This document shows positions 19,129 through 29,048 of a DNA stretch of 64,000 bases, in pieces. The notes below the pieces were generated by a model, which saw nothing but the letters and a program-made list of their open reading frames with translations, made no database searches and was not told where the DNA came from. Origin of the DNA: Prochlorococcus sp. AG-409-J19 (GTDB lineage: Bacteria; Cyanobacteriota; Cyanobacteriia; PCC-6307; Cyanobiaceae); the NCBI GenBank assembly GCA_003215635.1, contig QCKC01000007.1:1-64000 (forward strand), written 5' to 3'. The position numbers and the translations under genes are program-made. Position 1 is the stretch's first letter. Each line of letters opens with the position of its first letter.

Positions 19129-21918
19129 ATGTCCTCTGAGACCAACAATCCAATTTCAATGCAAGAAAGCCTTACCAACTTTCCTGATCGGTTCAGCGAT
19201 GATGCATGGAGTCTTTTACTAACAAGTCAAGAAGTTGCTAGAAAGTGGAAACATAGCCAATTAGATGTAGAACATCTCTTACAAGTTTTATTTAATTATC
19301 CAGATTATATTAAAATTACTAAATCTTTACCAATAAACAATGATGATTTACTTGATCGCTTAGATGCATTCCTAGCAGATCAGCCTATGAGTAGGGAATC
19401 AGATTTATTTATTGGAGAAGACCTTGAACAACTTCTGGAGGAAGCCAATCGTTTCCGATCCAATTGGGGTTCGAAACTTATTGAATTATCTCACGTTATA
19501 GGCGCAATAGGAAGAGATCAGCGAATAGGTGCTGAAATATTTGAAGATCTTGGTCTGCCTAGTGAAAGGCTTGAAGCCGAATTAAGACGTTTACCTATAA
19601 ATTCAATTTTCAACAATGAAGATTCATCTAAGAAAGCATATACTCACGTCAAAGAAAATGCTGCACAAACTTTAAAGGCTAAAGAAATCAATTCAATCGC
19701 AACTCCTAATAGAAACGAAACTCCTCCAAAAGAAGGATCTAGTATTACTCCAGAAGAATCTTTAACTCTAGTAGAAAATTCTAGAGCGATAGATACCTAC
19801 GGTAAAGATCTCACAGCAGCAGCAAGGGAAGGAAAATTAGATCCTGTAATTGGTCGAGATCTAGAGATAAGAAGCCTTATAAAGGTCTTATGTAGAAGAA
19901 GTAAAAACAATCCTGTATTGACTGGGCCTCCTGGGGTTGGCAAAACAGCTATTGCTGAGTTATTGGCTCAACAAATAGTCTCAGGGCAAGTGCCAGACGA
20001 CCTAAGAGGTTTAAAACTAATCGCACTAGACCTTGGCGCATTAATTGCAGGTGCAAAATTCCGCGGTCAATTTGAAGAAAGATTCAGAGCAGTTTTGGCC
20101 GAAGTGAGCGATCCTAATGCCGGGGTCATCTTGTTCATCGATGAACTCCATAGTGTTATTAGTGGAGATCGTGCAAGTGCTGATGCAGGTAACATCCTCA
20201 AACCAATTCTTGCTAGAGGAGATCTTCGATGTATTGGAGCCACAACAACAGAAAATTATCGGAGAACTGTGGAAAAGGACCCTACTTTAAATAGACGTTT
20301 TCAAAAAGTTCATATAAAAGAACCTACCTTAAATCTAAGTATTGAAATTGTTAGCGGATTAAAAGAAAATTATGAGTTGCACCATGGAATAAAAATTTCT
20401 GAAGATTCTGTAATAGCTGCCAATCGACTTTCTGATCGTTACATAAGTGATAGATATCTGCCTGACAAAGCTATTGATCTTATTGATGAAGCTGCTGCAC
20501 AACTCAAGATGGAGTTAACATCCAAACCTCAAATAATTGAAGACGCAGAAGCAAAAGTGAGGGAGCTTAAATTAACCTTATCAAAATCTGCTGAAAAGCC
20601 ACAAATAGAAATACAAACACTTAATCAAGATATCCATCTTGCCTCTTCAAAACTAGATCATCTCCAAGATAAATGGGAGACAGAAATTTCTCAAATAGGA
20701 GAAATAAAGATACTCAGAAAAGAAGAAGAAGATATATTGGATGCAATATATGCTGCAGAATCAAGCGGCAATTTAGAAGAAGCCGCAAAGTTAAAATATA
20801 ACGAGCTGCATGAACTACAACAACGAAGAAAAGACATTGAAGAAATCTTCACTGAAAGAAAACTTGAAGGTCATTCATTATTAAGAGATCAAGTAGAAGC
20901 GGAGGATATTGCTGATGTAGTGGCTAGATGGACTGGAATACCTACTCAAAGACTCCTCGCTGAAGAAAAACAAAAACTTTTAGATCTGGAAAAACATATT
21001 TCAGAAAGGGTAATTGGCCAGTCCGAAGCAGTTACAGCAATTTCAGCTTCAATTCGAAGAGCTAGAGCTGGCATGCAAGATCCAAGAAGACCAGTGGGTT
21101 CATTCTTATTTCTAGGGCCAACCGGTGTAGGCAAAACGGAATTGGCAAAAGCACTTGCAGATGCCTTATTTGATGAGGAAGAGGCACTAATACGCCTAGA
21201 CATGAGTGAATTTATGGAGAGGAATGCTGTTGCTCGTTTATTAGGGGCACCTCCCGGTTACGTAGGATACGAAGAAGGTGGACAACTCACAGAAGCAGTC
21301 AGGCAAAGACCTTATGCAGTAATTCTTTTAGATGAACTCGAAAAAGCCCATCCCGATGTTTTCAATGTGCTTTTACAAGTTTTAGACGACGGCCGATTAA
21401 CCGATTCTCAAGGAAGAACTGTTGATTTTCGCCATACGGTGATTGTGATGACAAGCAACTTGGCCAGCCGTGCAATTATCGAAACAGCAAGGTCATCTGA
21501 AGAAAAAACTGATAATCAAAAATTGCTAGATAACAATCTTTCTTCCAAAGTCAATGAAGCATTAGAGAAACAATTCCGACCTGAATTTTTAAATCGTATT
21601 GATGAAATAATTAGATTTAGGCCCCTTCAGCCAAAAGATTTAGAACAAATTGTTAGCTTGCAATTAAAAGCACTAGGAGACCTCTTAGAAGAGCAAGGAC
21701 TCCAGCTTCGGGTAGATGATTCCGTGATAAAGCTCATAGCTTCTCAAGGATATGAGCCTGAGTATGGAGCCAGGCCTCTGCGACGGGTGATCAGAAGGCA
21801 ATTAGAAAACCCTCTAGCAACGGAACTACTTGCAGATCGATTCAATAGCGCATATGGGGTCCGTGTGGAAATAAACGATGAATCTTCAAATGAACTAATT
21901 TTTCTACCAGAAGAGTAA
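19129..21918 (+). CDS. clpB: ClpB-type disaggregase, long-linker form (ClpB2-like)
   Basis: The protein is a Hsp100 AAA+ unfoldase that threads aggregated proteins through a hexamer. It contains an N domain (about 1-155), AAA1 with Walker A GPPGVGKTA and Walker B ILFIDELH, a middle coiled-coil, and AAA2 with GPTGVGKTE and VILLDELEKAHPDV. No ClpP-binding loop (IGF/L) was noticed. At 929 residues it is longer than canonical ClpB (about 860). Much of the excess is a poorly conserved, Lys/Asn/Glu-rich linker of about 60 residues between the N domain and AAA1. Cyanobacteria carry a heat-inducible ClpB1 and an essential, non-heat-shock ClpB2; the divergent N-terminal half suggests the latter. Confidence 0.9.
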   Translation: MSSETNNPISMQESLTNFPDRFSDDAWSLLLTSQEVARKWKHSQLDVEHLLQVLFNYPDYIKITKSLPINNDDLLDRLDAFLADQPMSRESDLFIGEDLEQLLEEANRFRSNWGSKLIELSHVIGAIGRDQRIGAEIFEDLGLPSERLEAELRRLPINSIFNNEDSSKKAYTHVKENAAQTLKAKEINSIATPNRNETPPKEGSSITPEESLTLVENSRAIDTYGKDLTAAAREGKLDPVIGRDLEIRSLIKVLCRRSKNNPVLTGPPGVGKTAIAELLAQQIVSGQVPDDLRGLKLIALDLGALIAGAKFRGQFEERFRAVLAEVSDPNAGVILFIDELHSVISGDRASADAGNILKPILARGDLRCIGATTTENYRRTVEKDPTLNRRFQKVHIKEPTLNLSIEIVSGLKENYELHHGIKISEDSVIAANRLSDRYISDRYLPDKAIDLIDEAAAQLKMELTSKPQIIEDAEAKVRELKLTLSKSAEKPQIEIQTLNQDIHLASSKLDHLQDKWETEISQIGEIKILRKEEEDILDAIYAAESSGNLEEAAKLKYNELHELQQRRKDIEEIFTERKLEGHSLLRDQVEAEDIADVVARWTGIPTQRLLAEEKQKLLDLEKHISERVIGQSEAVTAISASIRRARAGMQDPRRPVGSFLFLGPTGVGKTELAKALADALFDEEEALIRLDMSEFMERNAVARLLGAPPGYVGYEEGGQLTEAVRQRPYAVILLDELEKAHPDVFNVLLQVLDDGRLTDSQGRTVDFRHTVIVMTSNLASRAIIETARSSEEKTDNQKLLDNNLSSKVNEALEKQFRPEFLNRIDEIIRFRPLQPKDLEQIVSLQLKALGDLLEEQGLQLRVDDSVIKLIASQGYEPEYGARPLRRVIRRQLENPLATELLADRFNSAYGVRVEINDESSNELIFLPEE

Positions 21919-21994
21919 AAAAAACTAATATCCGTTAGTGTATAAATTGCCATTCACGGGTTGCTGAATAAATTCAGCTTCCGGTTTGAATTCC

Positions 21995-22297
21995 GTGACC
22001 AGCCAAACTCCCGAGGAAAACTCACTGAAAAGTGATAAAGAGCTTGAACAAGAGACTACTAAAGTTAGTAGTCCTGATGGAAGCCTTCCTGAAAGAGACC
22101 CAAGCGAAACAGCCACCCCACATCAAACTGGCTTTATTCCTGCAACTTTGGAGGAATTAAAGCTTGTGGTTTGGCCAAGTCGTCAACAACTATTCAGCGA
22201 ATCAATCGCCGTAATTCTTATGGTCACCCTTTCTGCAGCCTCTATTGCGGCCGTAAGTCGGTTTTACGGTTGGGGTGCGTCCCAAGTTTTCCGTTAA
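21995..22297 (+). CDS. secE: Preprotein translocase subunit SecE
   Basis: SecE clamps SecY in the membrane. The C-terminal part shows the single-span cyanobacterial SecE: an amphipathic helix ATLEELKLVVWPSRQQLFSES followed by one membrane segment (AVILMVTLSAASIAAV). The first 45 residues are a hydrophilic, acidic extension. Start choice is between TTG 21986 and GTG 21995; GTG (MTSQTPEEN, 100 residues) is preferred as the stronger codon. It stands directly before nusG, as in most bacteria. Confidence 0.92.
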   Translation: MTSQTPEENSLKSDKELEQETTKVSSPDGSLPERDPSETATPHQTGFIPATLEELKLVVWPSRQQLFSESIAVILMVTLSAASIAAVSRFYGWGASQVFR

Positions 22298-22339
22298 TCC
22301 CTTCCCCAAAGCAATCTTTACTCAATTCCCCTATTAACT

Positions 22340-23011
22340 GTGACAGAGCTTGATATCACAACTCCAGATACCTCCGACCTACAAGATCCCTCTGAAAAGA
22401 CTCAGGAGGTTAACGAAAATTCTCAACCATCCCCAATTGCAAAAACTAGTGTCGCCAGATGGTATGCAATCCAAGTGGCCTCAAGTTGTGAGAAAAAAGT
22501 GAAGGCGACCCTTGAACAAAGAGCTGTGACTCTTGGAGTGAGTAATAGGATTTTAGAAATTGAAATTCCTCAAACTCCAGCAGTCAAACTCAAAAAAGAT
22601 GGCACTCGCCAATCAACCGAAGAGAAAGTATTCCCAGGCTATGTACTTGTAAGAATGGTTCTAGATGAAGACACAATGATGGCAGTACGTAGTACTCCCA
22701 ATGTGATCAATTTCGTAGGAGCGGAAGATCGTCGAGCTACTGGTAAATCAAGAGGTCATATAAAACCCCGTCCACTTAGTCGCCAAGAAGTAGATAGAAT
22801 TTTCAAACGTGCAGCAGAAAAGAAAACCGTTGTCAAACTTGATCTGGCAGAAGGTGATCAAATCCTTGTTACAGGAGGGCCATTTAAAGACTTCCAAGGA
22901 GAAGTAATTGAAGTTTCTGGAGAACGCAGCAAACTCAAGGCCCTTTTATCAATATTTGGACGAGAAACACCAGTAGAACTTGAGTTCTCACAGATCAGCA
23001 AACAAAATTGA
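22340..23011 (+). CDS. nusG: Transcription elongation/antitermination factor NusG
   Basis: NusG binds RNA polymerase, promotes processivity and couples it to ribosomes. The NGN domain (about 42-150) begins ARWYAIQVASSCEKKVKATLEQR and includes the FPGYVLVRM core. The KOW domain is EGDQILVTGGPFKDFQGEV near the C-terminus. An acidic 40-residue N-terminal extension is typical of cyanobacteria. The start is GTG 22340, 42 bases after secE, in the conserved secE-nusG-rplK-rplA-rplJ-rplL order. Confidence 0.97.
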   Translation: MTELDITTPDTSDLQDPSEKTQEVNENSQPSPIAKTSVARWYAIQVASSCEKKVKATLEQRAVTLGVSNRILEIEIPQTPAVKLKKDGTRQSTEEKVFPGYVLVRMVLDEDTMMAVRSTPNVINFVGAEDRRATGKSRGHIKPRPLSRQEVDRIFKRAAEKKTVVKLDLAEGDQILVTGGPFKDFQGEVIEVSGERSKLKALLSIFGRETPVELEFSQISKQN

Positions 23012-23067
23012 TTCAACCACTGGCTATGTCTTTCTAGAGTATTGCCCTTAGGGTGAAGTATGTTGAG

Positions 23068-23092
23068 CGATTAGTATCAACTGTCCTAATCG
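23068..23092 (+). promoter_or_regulatory. Hairpin in rplK leader
   Basis: CGATTAG (23068-23074) pairs perfectly with CTAATCG (23086-23092) across an 11-base loop, in the 117-base gap between nusG and rplK. GTCC...GGAC (23083-23095) can form a competing stem. Leader control of L11-L1 expression by protein L1 is established in E. coli; whether this structure plays that part is inference. Confidence 0.35.
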
Positions 23093-23128
23093 GACATGTT
23101 CTCCGTAGTCATCTAATCAAACTCGCCG

Positions 23129-23554
23129 ATGGCCAAGAAAGTCGTAGCTGTGATCAAACTGGCATTGCAAGCCGGTAAAGCCAATCCTGCCCCTCCCGTT
23201 GGACCTGCCCTAGGACAACATGGTGTCAATATCATGGCTTTTTGCAAAGAGTACAACGCTCGTACTCAGGAAAAAGCTGGGTTTGTGATTCCAGTTGAAA
23301 TTTCTGTTTTTGAAGATCGCAGTTTTACTTTCATCACCAAGACACCGCCGGCATCTGTCTTGATAACGAAAGCTGCTGGGATTGCGAAAGGTTCTGGGGA
23401 ATCTGCCAAAGGGAAAGCAGGAACTATCACTCGTGCACAACTGGAGGAAATTGCAAAAACAAAACTCCCGGATCTGAACTGCACTAACATTGAATCAGCA
23501 ATGAAAGTAATCGAGGGAACAGCCAAAAATATGGGTGTTTCTATAGGTAACTAG
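23129..23554 (+). CDS. rplK: 50S ribosomal protein L11
   Basis: L11 forms part of the GTPase-associated centre on 23S rRNA and is needed for RelA activation. The 141-residue protein begins [30 protein letters not shown], with the conserved proline-rich N-terminal domain, and ends in the rRNA-binding domain ([14 protein letters not shown]). Length is normal. ATG 23129 is fixed by the conserved N-terminus. Confidence 0.99.
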   Translation: MAKKVVAVIKLALQAGKANPAPPVGPALGQHGVNIMAFCKEYNARTQEKAGFVIPVEISVFEDRSFTFITKTPPASVLITKAAGIAKGSGESAKGKAGTITRAQLEEIAKTKLPDLNCTNIESAMKVIEGTAKNMGVSIGN

Positions 23555-23634
23555 CTCACTGATCAACGCTCAAACAATTAACCTCTAAAAAATTCGGGGG
23601 AGACAATCAAGTCGACTGAACCCCAACACAAATC

Positions 23635-24342
23635 ATGGCCAAACTATCCAAACGCATTACCAACCTGCTCTCAAAGGTAGAGGACAGAGAATATGAGCCT
23701 CTGAAGGCCATTGAATTGGTTAAAGGCAATGCCAATGCAAAATTTGACGAGACCATTGAGGCACATGCACGTCTGGGAATTGATCCCAAATACACAGACC
23801 AGCAATTAAGAACGACTGTTGCTTTGCCACATGGCACAGGTCAGAGCATTCGAATTGCTGTAATTGCAAGAGGAGAAAAAGTAGCGGAAGCGAAAGCAGC
23901 TGGTGCAGAAATTTATGGTGACGATGATCTTGTGGACAAAATCAGCAAGGGAGAAATGGACTTTGATCTATTAATCGCTACACCTGACATGATGCCAAAA
24001 GTAGCAAAGTTGGGAAGAGTGCTTGGTCCCAGAGGCCTTATGCCAAATCCAAAAGCAGGAACAGTTTCTACTGATCTAGCTGGAGCCATTAAAGAGTTCA
24101 AAGCTGGCAAACTCGAATTTCGGGCTGACAAGGCAGGTATAGTGCATGTCCGCTTTGGCAAAGCAAGTTTTTCAGCGGAAAACTTGCTAGACAATCTAAA
24201 GACTTTGCAAGAAACTATTGATCGCAATAAGCCTAGTGGCGCAAAAGGGAAATACTGGAAAAGTCTCTATATAACTTCGACTATGGGGCCATCTATAGAA
24301 GTAGATATTAATGCTCTTCAGGATATTGCAAAAGACGAATAA
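23635..24342 (+). CDS. rplA: 50S ribosomal protein L1
   Basis: L1 builds the mobile stalk by the ribosomal E site and represses its own operon in E. coli. The 235-residue protein has the L1 signature region in domain II ([20 protein letters not shown]) and the C-terminal [18 protein letters not shown]. It follows rplK by 80 bases. That spacer has GGGG (in ttcggggga) and CCCC (in gaacccc), which could pair in a leader structure recognised by L1; this is untested. Confidence 0.98.
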   Translation: MAKLSKRITNLLSKVEDREYEPLKAIELVKGNANAKFDETIEAHARLGIDPKYTDQQLRTTVALPHGTGQSIRIAVIARGEKVAEAKAAGAEIYGDDDLVDKISKGEMDFDLLIATPDMMPKVAKLGRVLGPRGLMPNPKAGTVSTDLAGAIKEFKAGKLEFRADKAGIVHVRFGKASFSAENLLDNLKTLQETIDRNKPSGAKGKYWKSLYITSTMGPSIEVDINALQDIAKDE

Positions 24343-24574
24343 CCTCACTGTTGTATCTTAGGAGTGGTGGCGCAAGCCATGGGCATGCCCCAACCAAAGA
24401 CAACAGGCAAGAATTGACTGCATGTTTTCCAACATCAGCTCAATTTCATTAAGACCTGTCGAGGTAAACGCAAGGTTTTTCCCATAGGGTTCGATCTACA
24501 TGCAACCTCGTCTCATTAGAGATTCTTAGTCAAGTGCATGTTCCGTTTCTTCTCCCGATTCGATCCCAACAATT
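24343..24574 (+). promoter_or_regulatory. Probable L10 (rplJ) leader
   Basis: The 232-base untranslated stretch before rplJ is much longer than other gaps in this cluster. It contains a GNRA-type hairpin TGGC-GCAA-GCCA (24368-24379), the self-complementary GGGCATGCCC just after it, and a 6-bp closing stem CGAGGT (24460-24465) with ACCTCG (24505-24510). Bacterial rplJ-rplL leaders are bound by the L10-(L7/L12) complex, which represses translation. The position and structure suit that role, but I have not matched it to a covariance model. Confidence 0.5.
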
Positions 24575-25102
24575 ATGGGCCGCACGCTGGAAAGCAAACA
24601 AAAGATAGTCGAAGAGCTCAAAGAGCTACTAGGCAAATCTGAAATGGCACTGGTAATTGATTACCAAGGTCTATCCATCAAAGAGATGTCAGATCTGCGG
24701 ACTCGTCTGCAGGAAAACAATGGGATCTGCAAGGTAACCAAAAACACCTTGATGAACCTAGCTATTGATGGGAATAGTGCCTGGCAAGATCTTCAATCTC
24801 TACTTACAGGAACAAATGCATTTGTTCTCATCCAGGGAGACGTTGGTCCTGCCGTAAAAGCTGTTCAGAACTTCCAGAAGGACACCAAGAAATCTGAAAC
24901 CAAAGGAGGCCTTTATGAAGGCAAGCTCCTAAGCCAAGATGAAATCAAAGCCATCGCAAATCTCCCTTCAAGGGAAGCACTTATGGCGCAGATTGCTGGT
25001 GCCTTAAATGGCCTCACAACAAAAGTTGCAGTGGGCATAAACGAAGTTCCTTCAGGTCTTGCCAGATCTCTTAAACAGCATGCCGATAGCGGCAAAAGCT
25101 GA
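24575..25102 (+). CDS. rplJ: 50S ribosomal protein L10
   Basis: L10 anchors L7/L12 dimers to the ribosome stalk. The N-terminal rRNA-binding domain ([34 protein letters not shown]) and [12 protein letters not shown] are characteristic, and the C-terminal helix that holds L7/L12 follows (about 135-175). It is 175 residues long, normal for cyanobacteria. rplL follows after 46 bases, completing the stalk module. Confidence 0.98.
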   Translation: MGRTLESKQKIVEELKELLGKSEMALVIDYQGLSIKEMSDLRTRLQENNGICKVTKNTLMNLAIDGNSAWQDLQSLLTGTNAFVLIQGDVGPAVKAVQNFQKDTKKSETKGGLYEGKLLSQDEIKAIANLPSREALMAQIAGALNGLTTKVAVGINEVPSGLARSLKQHADSGKS

Positions 25103-25148
25103 ACTTCTAATCTCGACTTTTCTAATTAATTATTTGCTTAACTAAACC

Positions 25149-25538
25149 ATGTCTTCAAAAACCGACGAAATCCTCGAATCACTAAAAAGCCTCTCGCTAC
25201 TTGAGGCATCTGAGCTTGTCAAGCAAATTGAAGAAGCTTTTGGAGTCTCCGCTGCCGCTACAGCCGGTGCCGTCATCGCTGCACCTGCAGCAGGTGGAGG
25301 GGCTGGAGAAGCTGCTGAAGAACAAACTGAATTTGATGTTGTTCTGGAAAGCTTCGAAGCCTCAGCCAAAATCAAAGTTTTAAAAGCTGTACGAGAAGCT
25401 ACTGGACTTGGCCTTGGAGATGCAAAAGCAATGGTTGAAGCTGCACCTAAAACAATTAAAGAAGGCATTGCCAAAGAAGAAGCCGAATCACTCAAAAAGG
25501 CGATCGAAGATGCTGGTGGCAAAGTAACTCTGAAATAA
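25149..25538 (+). CDS. rplL: 50S ribosomal protein L7/L12
   Basis: L7/L12 dimers form the stalk that recruits EF-Tu and EF-G. The N-terminal dimer domain (residues 1-30), an Ala/Gly-rich hinge (about 36-58, [20 protein letters not shown]) and the C-terminal factor-binding domain ([24 protein letters not shown]) are all present in 129 residues. It ends the ribosomal cluster and is followed 14 bases later by a strong terminator. Confidence 0.99.
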   Translation: MSSKTDEILESLKSLSLLEASELVKQIEEAFGVSAAATAGAVIAAPAAGGGAGEAAEEQTEFDVVLESFEASAKIKVLKAVREATGLGLGDAKAMVEAAPKTIKEGIAKEEAESLKKAIEDAGGKVTLK

Positions 25539-25552
25539 CCTCATTACCTGTT

Positions 25553-25581
25553 AAAAAGCCCTGCTTTATGCAGGGCTTTTT
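25553..25581 (+). terminator. Intrinsic terminator after rplL
   Basis: AAAAAGCCCTGC (25553-25564) is perfectly complementary to GCAGGGCTTTTT (25570-25581), with loop TTTAT. This 12-bp stem ends in a T-run, a textbook rho-independent terminator, and it reads as one in both directions because of the flanking A- and T-runs. Confidence 0.95.
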
Positions 25582-25903
25582 AATTGGGCATCCCTCAGGA
25601 GTCTTTCATTGTTTCGACTTCTAAGAGATCTAGATAAACCTCAAACTATTAAACCCTAGAAAAGAGAAACGAATAAACAGCCAAAATTAGCCGAGTTAAT
25701 CAAACTGTCTTATTGATAAATTCTTTCCCATAAAGAAAGAAGAATTGAAACATTAGCTCAAACTAAATTGTGCAAAACAATAATTTTAAAAAAGGACTTG
25801 CCTAATCAGAATAAAAAGCAATCTATGATTAAAATAAGAAATATACTTTCCGAATCCCAACTAAATAAGAAAAGATCTGACTAAGTTGCAAAAGGCTAGT
25901 GCA
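25582..25903. other. 322-base gap between rplL terminator and rnhA
   Basis: This AT-rich stretch has no convincing coding frame, tRNA or hairpin after the terminator. It presumably contains the rnhA promoter. Confidence 0.4.
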
Positions 25904-26683
25904 ATGAACAAAAACCAAAATATAGTTGTTAAAGCTGCTACTGACGGAGCGTGTAGCGGCAATCCTGGCCCAGGAGGGTGGGGTGCACTCTTAAGATTCA
26001 AAGATGGAAGTATCGAAGAATTTGGTGGGCACGAGCCACAAACTACTAACAACAGAATGGAGCTAAAAGCACTACTTGAGGTTCTAAAAAGGCTAAAAGA
26101 TCTTCCACTAGATCAAAATTTAAAAATATATACAGATAGCAAGTACTTAATCAATGGACTAGAAACCTGGATTATCAACTGGAAAAAGAAAGGATGGCGA
26201 ACTGCTGCTGGCAAAAAGGTACTAAATCAAGATCTTTGGCAAGCTTTAGATTCTGCTCGTATAGAGAATGTTTCTTTGTCTTATATTAAAGGACATAGTG
26301 GTGACCCTGATAACGATCGTGTAGATGAAATAGCTGTGACTTTTTCAAAAGGTCTTATTCCTACAATGAATTGTCAAGGGAATATCCTTACAAGAAAACA
26401 ACAACCCAAACATGAGAACTCATTATTTTCAGGGCCACCATCCCTAAAACTCAGGAAATTAGTATCTAAATTAGAAATAGCTGATTTCTTGGCAAAAGAA
26501 GGTTATCAAATCACTGTTCAGGAATTATCCGAACTTGTTGATATTCCATCAGCAGAATTAAAGCAAATAAATAAAACATGGCAATGGAGGCAATGGCTTA
26601 TCGAACCATTAGGAATGGATATATGGAAATTACTCCCCGAAAGGAAAAATATAAACGAAAATTTGGATCTAAAAGATACATAG
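25904..26683 (+). CDS. rnhA: Ribonuclease HI with C-terminal extension
   Basis: RNase HI cuts RNA in RNA-DNA hybrids. Residues 8-150 are a complete catalytic domain: Asp14 in [12 protein letters not shown], Glu53 in [10 protein letters not shown], Asp78 in IYTDSKY, His131 in [11 protein letters not shown] and Asp141 in VDEIA. About 105 further residues follow ([38 protein letters not shown]...WRQWLIEPL). They look like a small helical domain with a helix-turn-helix-like spacing and are not part of typical RNase HI. ATG 25904 with AAAAGG eight bases upstream is preferred over TTG 25886. pyrD begins two bases after the stop codon. Confidence 0.93.
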   Translation: MNKNQNIVVKAATDGACSGNPGPGGWGALLRFKDGSIEEFGGHEPQTTNNRMELKALLEVLKRLKDLPLDQNLKIYTDSKYLINGLETWIINWKKKGWRTAAGKKVLNQDLWQALDSARIENVSLSYIKGHSGDPDNDRVDEIAVTFSKGLIPTMNCQGNILTRKQQPKHENSLFSGPPSLKLRKLVSKLEIADFLAKEGYQITVQELSELVDIPSAELKQINKTWQWRQWLIEPLGMDIWKLLPERKNINENLDLKDT

Positions 26684-26684
26684 A

Positions 26685-27857
26685 ATGACTATGCAAAATC
26701 TAAACTTAACAAGTGAAATCTATAAAAGAGTAATAGGACCTTTAATATCTAGAGATGAAGGAATAGACCCAGAAATAGTTAGCGAATTATCTCTGCTAAT
26801 CTTATCGGAGATATCTCTTAGAAGGCGATCCCCAATATCAAGAAAAATATTAAATACACTCTCTAGAGAACTTGAATTTAAGAACCAAAGACTCCAACAA
26901 AAGTTTTTTGGATGCAATTTTAGAAACCCTTTAGGACTAGCAGCAGGATTTGATAAAAATGGAGTTGCAGCTTCTATATGGGACCGATTTGGCTTTGGTT
27001 TTGCTGAAATAGGTACAGTTACCTATTATCCCCAAAAAGGAAATCCAAGGCCAAGACTCTTCAGACTAGCTAAAGAACAAGCAGCACTCAATCGCATGGG
27101 TTTTAATAACAAAGGGGCACAAGCAATGTTACGCTCGCTTGAAAAGCAATTACTTCCAGAATCAAAAAAGCGGCCAGCAGTTCTTGGAATTAATTTAGGC
27201 AAGTCGAAAATTATTTCCCTTGATAAGGCAGAAGAAGACTATTTTTCTTCGCTTGAAATACTATCAAATCACTCCGATTATGCAGTAATTAATGTAAGTT
27301 CGCCTAATACACCAGGGTTAAGAGAGCTTCAAGAGCCAAATTATTTATCTAAACTAATAAAGAAACTGAAAAGTTTGCACAAATGTCCTCCCCTATTTAT
27401 AAAGATTGCGCCCGATTTACTCAATCATGAAATAGATTCCATAGCCAACCTTGCTTGCGAAGAAGGTTTAGAAGGTATTATTGCAGTTAATACGAGTATC
27501 AATCGACTAGGACTGGAGAAAAGAATTATCCAACAAACCGGCAAAACACTTCTAGAAGAAAGTGGAGGACTAAGTGGAATGCCTATATGTAATCGAGCTT
27601 TGGAAGTCCTGAAAAGGATCCGGTCAATAAGTGCATCCAAATTAATTCTTATTGCAGTCGGAGGAATTCATTCTCCTGAGACTGCATGGGAAAGAATTAG
27701 TGCTGGTGCTTCTCTTTTGCAAATATACACTGGCTGGATTTACAAAGGACCTATCATTGTCCCTCAAATCCTCGAAGGAATCAACAATCAACTTGAGCTA
27801 AACGGATTTAACAATATTTCTGAGGCCATAGGAAGTAATGTACCCTGGCATGAATAA
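26685..27857 (+). CDS. pyrD: Dihydroorotate dehydrogenase (quinone), class 2
   Basis: PyrD oxidises dihydroorotate to orotate in pyrimidine synthesis and passes electrons to membrane quinone. The class-2 features are an N-terminal amphipathic extension of about 60 residues for membrane contact, [38 protein letters not shown], the catalytic Ser in [12 protein letters not shown] and [15 protein letters not shown] for FMN phosphate. The length (390) includes a C-terminal tail. It starts two bases after rnhA, so the two are almost certainly co-transcribed. Confidence 0.96.
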   Translation: MTMQNLNLTSEIYKRVIGPLISRDEGIDPEIVSELSLLILSEISLRRRSPISRKILNTLSRELEFKNQRLQQKFFGCNFRNPLGLAAGFDKNGVAASIWDRFGFGFAEIGTVTYYPQKGNPRPRLFRLAKEQAALNRMGFNNKGAQAMLRSLEKQLLPESKKRPAVLGINLGKSKIISLDKAEEDYFSSLEILSNHSDYAVINVSSPNTPGLRELQEPNYLSKLIKKLKSLHKCPPLFIKIAPDLLNHEIDSIANLACEEGLEGIIAVNTSINRLGLEKRIIQQTGKTLLEESGGLSGMPICNRALEVLKRIRSISASKLILIAVGGIHSPETAWERISAGASLLQIYTGWIYKGPIIVPQILEGINNQLELNGFNNISEAIGSNVPWHE

Positions 27858-27965
27858 ATATTTTTTGGCTATAAGTGTATTCTTATCCTCTAATAATAAA
27901 ATGATTTATATTGACTAGGTCTAATAAGTCCAGAAATTTTTCAACTAAAAAGTCATCATTGAAGC

Positions 27966-29048
27966 ATGAAAGGAATCATTCAAACCCATGGAGGTAATGT
28001 AAATAAAGAAGCTCAGGAACTAAATTGTTCTATAGAGCACTTGCTAGACTCTAGTTCTTCTTTAGTACCTTTTGATCCCCCATTCCATCTAAGACGGTGC
28101 TTACATAAATGCATTAATTCAAGAACTCTTAGAGATTATCCTGACAGAGAGCAAAACAATCTCATAAATGCCATCAGCTCTTGGCATTGCATAGATCCTG
28201 AAATGATTCTGCCAGGGAATGGTGCCGCAGAACTTTTTACATGGGCAGCCAAAGATGCTGGTAAAAAAGGCATAAGTGGATTACCATCTCCTGGATTTTC
28301 AGACTATTCCAGGGCATTGAGATGCTGGGATGCATCATATTTTGAATTCTCATTACCCTTAGAATGGAGCAATGAAACCCCCCAAGTATTCCCGTTAAAA
28401 CCTAATTCTAATGTAATTTGGATTACTAATCCCCACAATCCAACCGGTCAATTATGGAGTCAAAAATCCATTAGAGATTTAATTAAAAGATATTCACTAA
28501 TAATTTGCGATGAAGCATTCCTTCCATTAGTACCTAATGGAGAAAAGCAATCATTAATCCCACTAGTCAAAACAAATCCAAACCTAATTGTGATCAGAAG
28601 TTTAACAAAACTTTTTGGAATAGCGGGGCTTAGACTTGGATATGCAATAAGTTACCCAGATCGAATAGATCGGTGGAAAAAATTACGAGACCCATGGCCA
28701 GTGAATGGACTTGCCTTAGAAGCAGGAACTATTCTCATGAATGAAAGGTTTCTAATGCAAAAATGGTTAAATAAAGTTCACTCATGGGTCACTAAAGAAG
28801 GGCAATGGATGTATAAAAATCTTTCACTTATAAATGGCATTGAGCCTCAACATTCATCCTGCAATTTTCTGCTTATCAAAGGGGATAATTCTCTTATTCC
28901 TCTAAGAAATTATCTAGCCAAAGAAAAAATCTTATTAAGAGATTGTCGTTCATTCAAAGCCTTAGGAGAGAATTGGTTGCGAATAGGATTGCAATCACAG
29001 AAAAACAATAATCGAATTATTAAAAAAATTCGCAAATTTATTTCTTAA
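27966..29048 (+). CDS. cobD: PLP aminotransferase-like protein, probable threonine-phosphate decarboxylase
   Basis: CobD makes aminopropanol phosphate for the cobamide nucleotide loop. The protein starts with HGGN, a hallmark of CobD relative to HisC. It has the class I/II fold with the PLP-binding Asn-Pro-His-Asn-Pro-Thr-Gly (NPHNPTG), Asp-Glu-Ala (ICDEAF) and the Schiff-base Lys in SLTKLFGIAGLRLGY. Marine picocyanobacteria make pseudocobalamin, so a CobD is expected. A separate, clearer HisC is present at 43163. Its 3' end overlaps murG tail-to-tail by 11 bases. Confidence 0.75.
   Translation: MKGIIQTHGGNVNKEAQELNCSIEHLLDSSSSLVPFDPPFHLRRCLHKCINSRTLRDYPDREQNNLINAISSWHCIDPEMILPGNGAAELFTWAAKDAGKKGISGLPSPGFSDYSRALRCWDASYFEFSLPLEWSNETPQVFPLKPNSNVIWITNPHNPTGQLWSQKSIRDLIKRYSLIICDEAFLPLVPNGEKQSLIPLVKTNPNLIVIRSLTKLFGIAGLRLGYAISYPDRIDRWKKLRDPWPVNGLALEAGTILMNERFLMQKWLNKVHSWVTKEGQWMYKNLSLINGIEPQHSSCNFLLIKGDNSLIPLRNYLAKEKILLRDCRSFKALGENWLRIGLQSQKNNNRIIKKIRKFIS

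Noticed and set aside
24480-24510. GGTTCGATC in the rplJ leader as a tRNA T-loop
   Set aside because: No matching T-stem complement (no CCC after it), no acceptor stem and no anticodon arm at the right distance.
25142-25522. 126-codon antisense frame over rplL
   Set aside because: It is the mirror of the Ala-rich rplL coding sequence, giving a Ser/Ala-rich translation.
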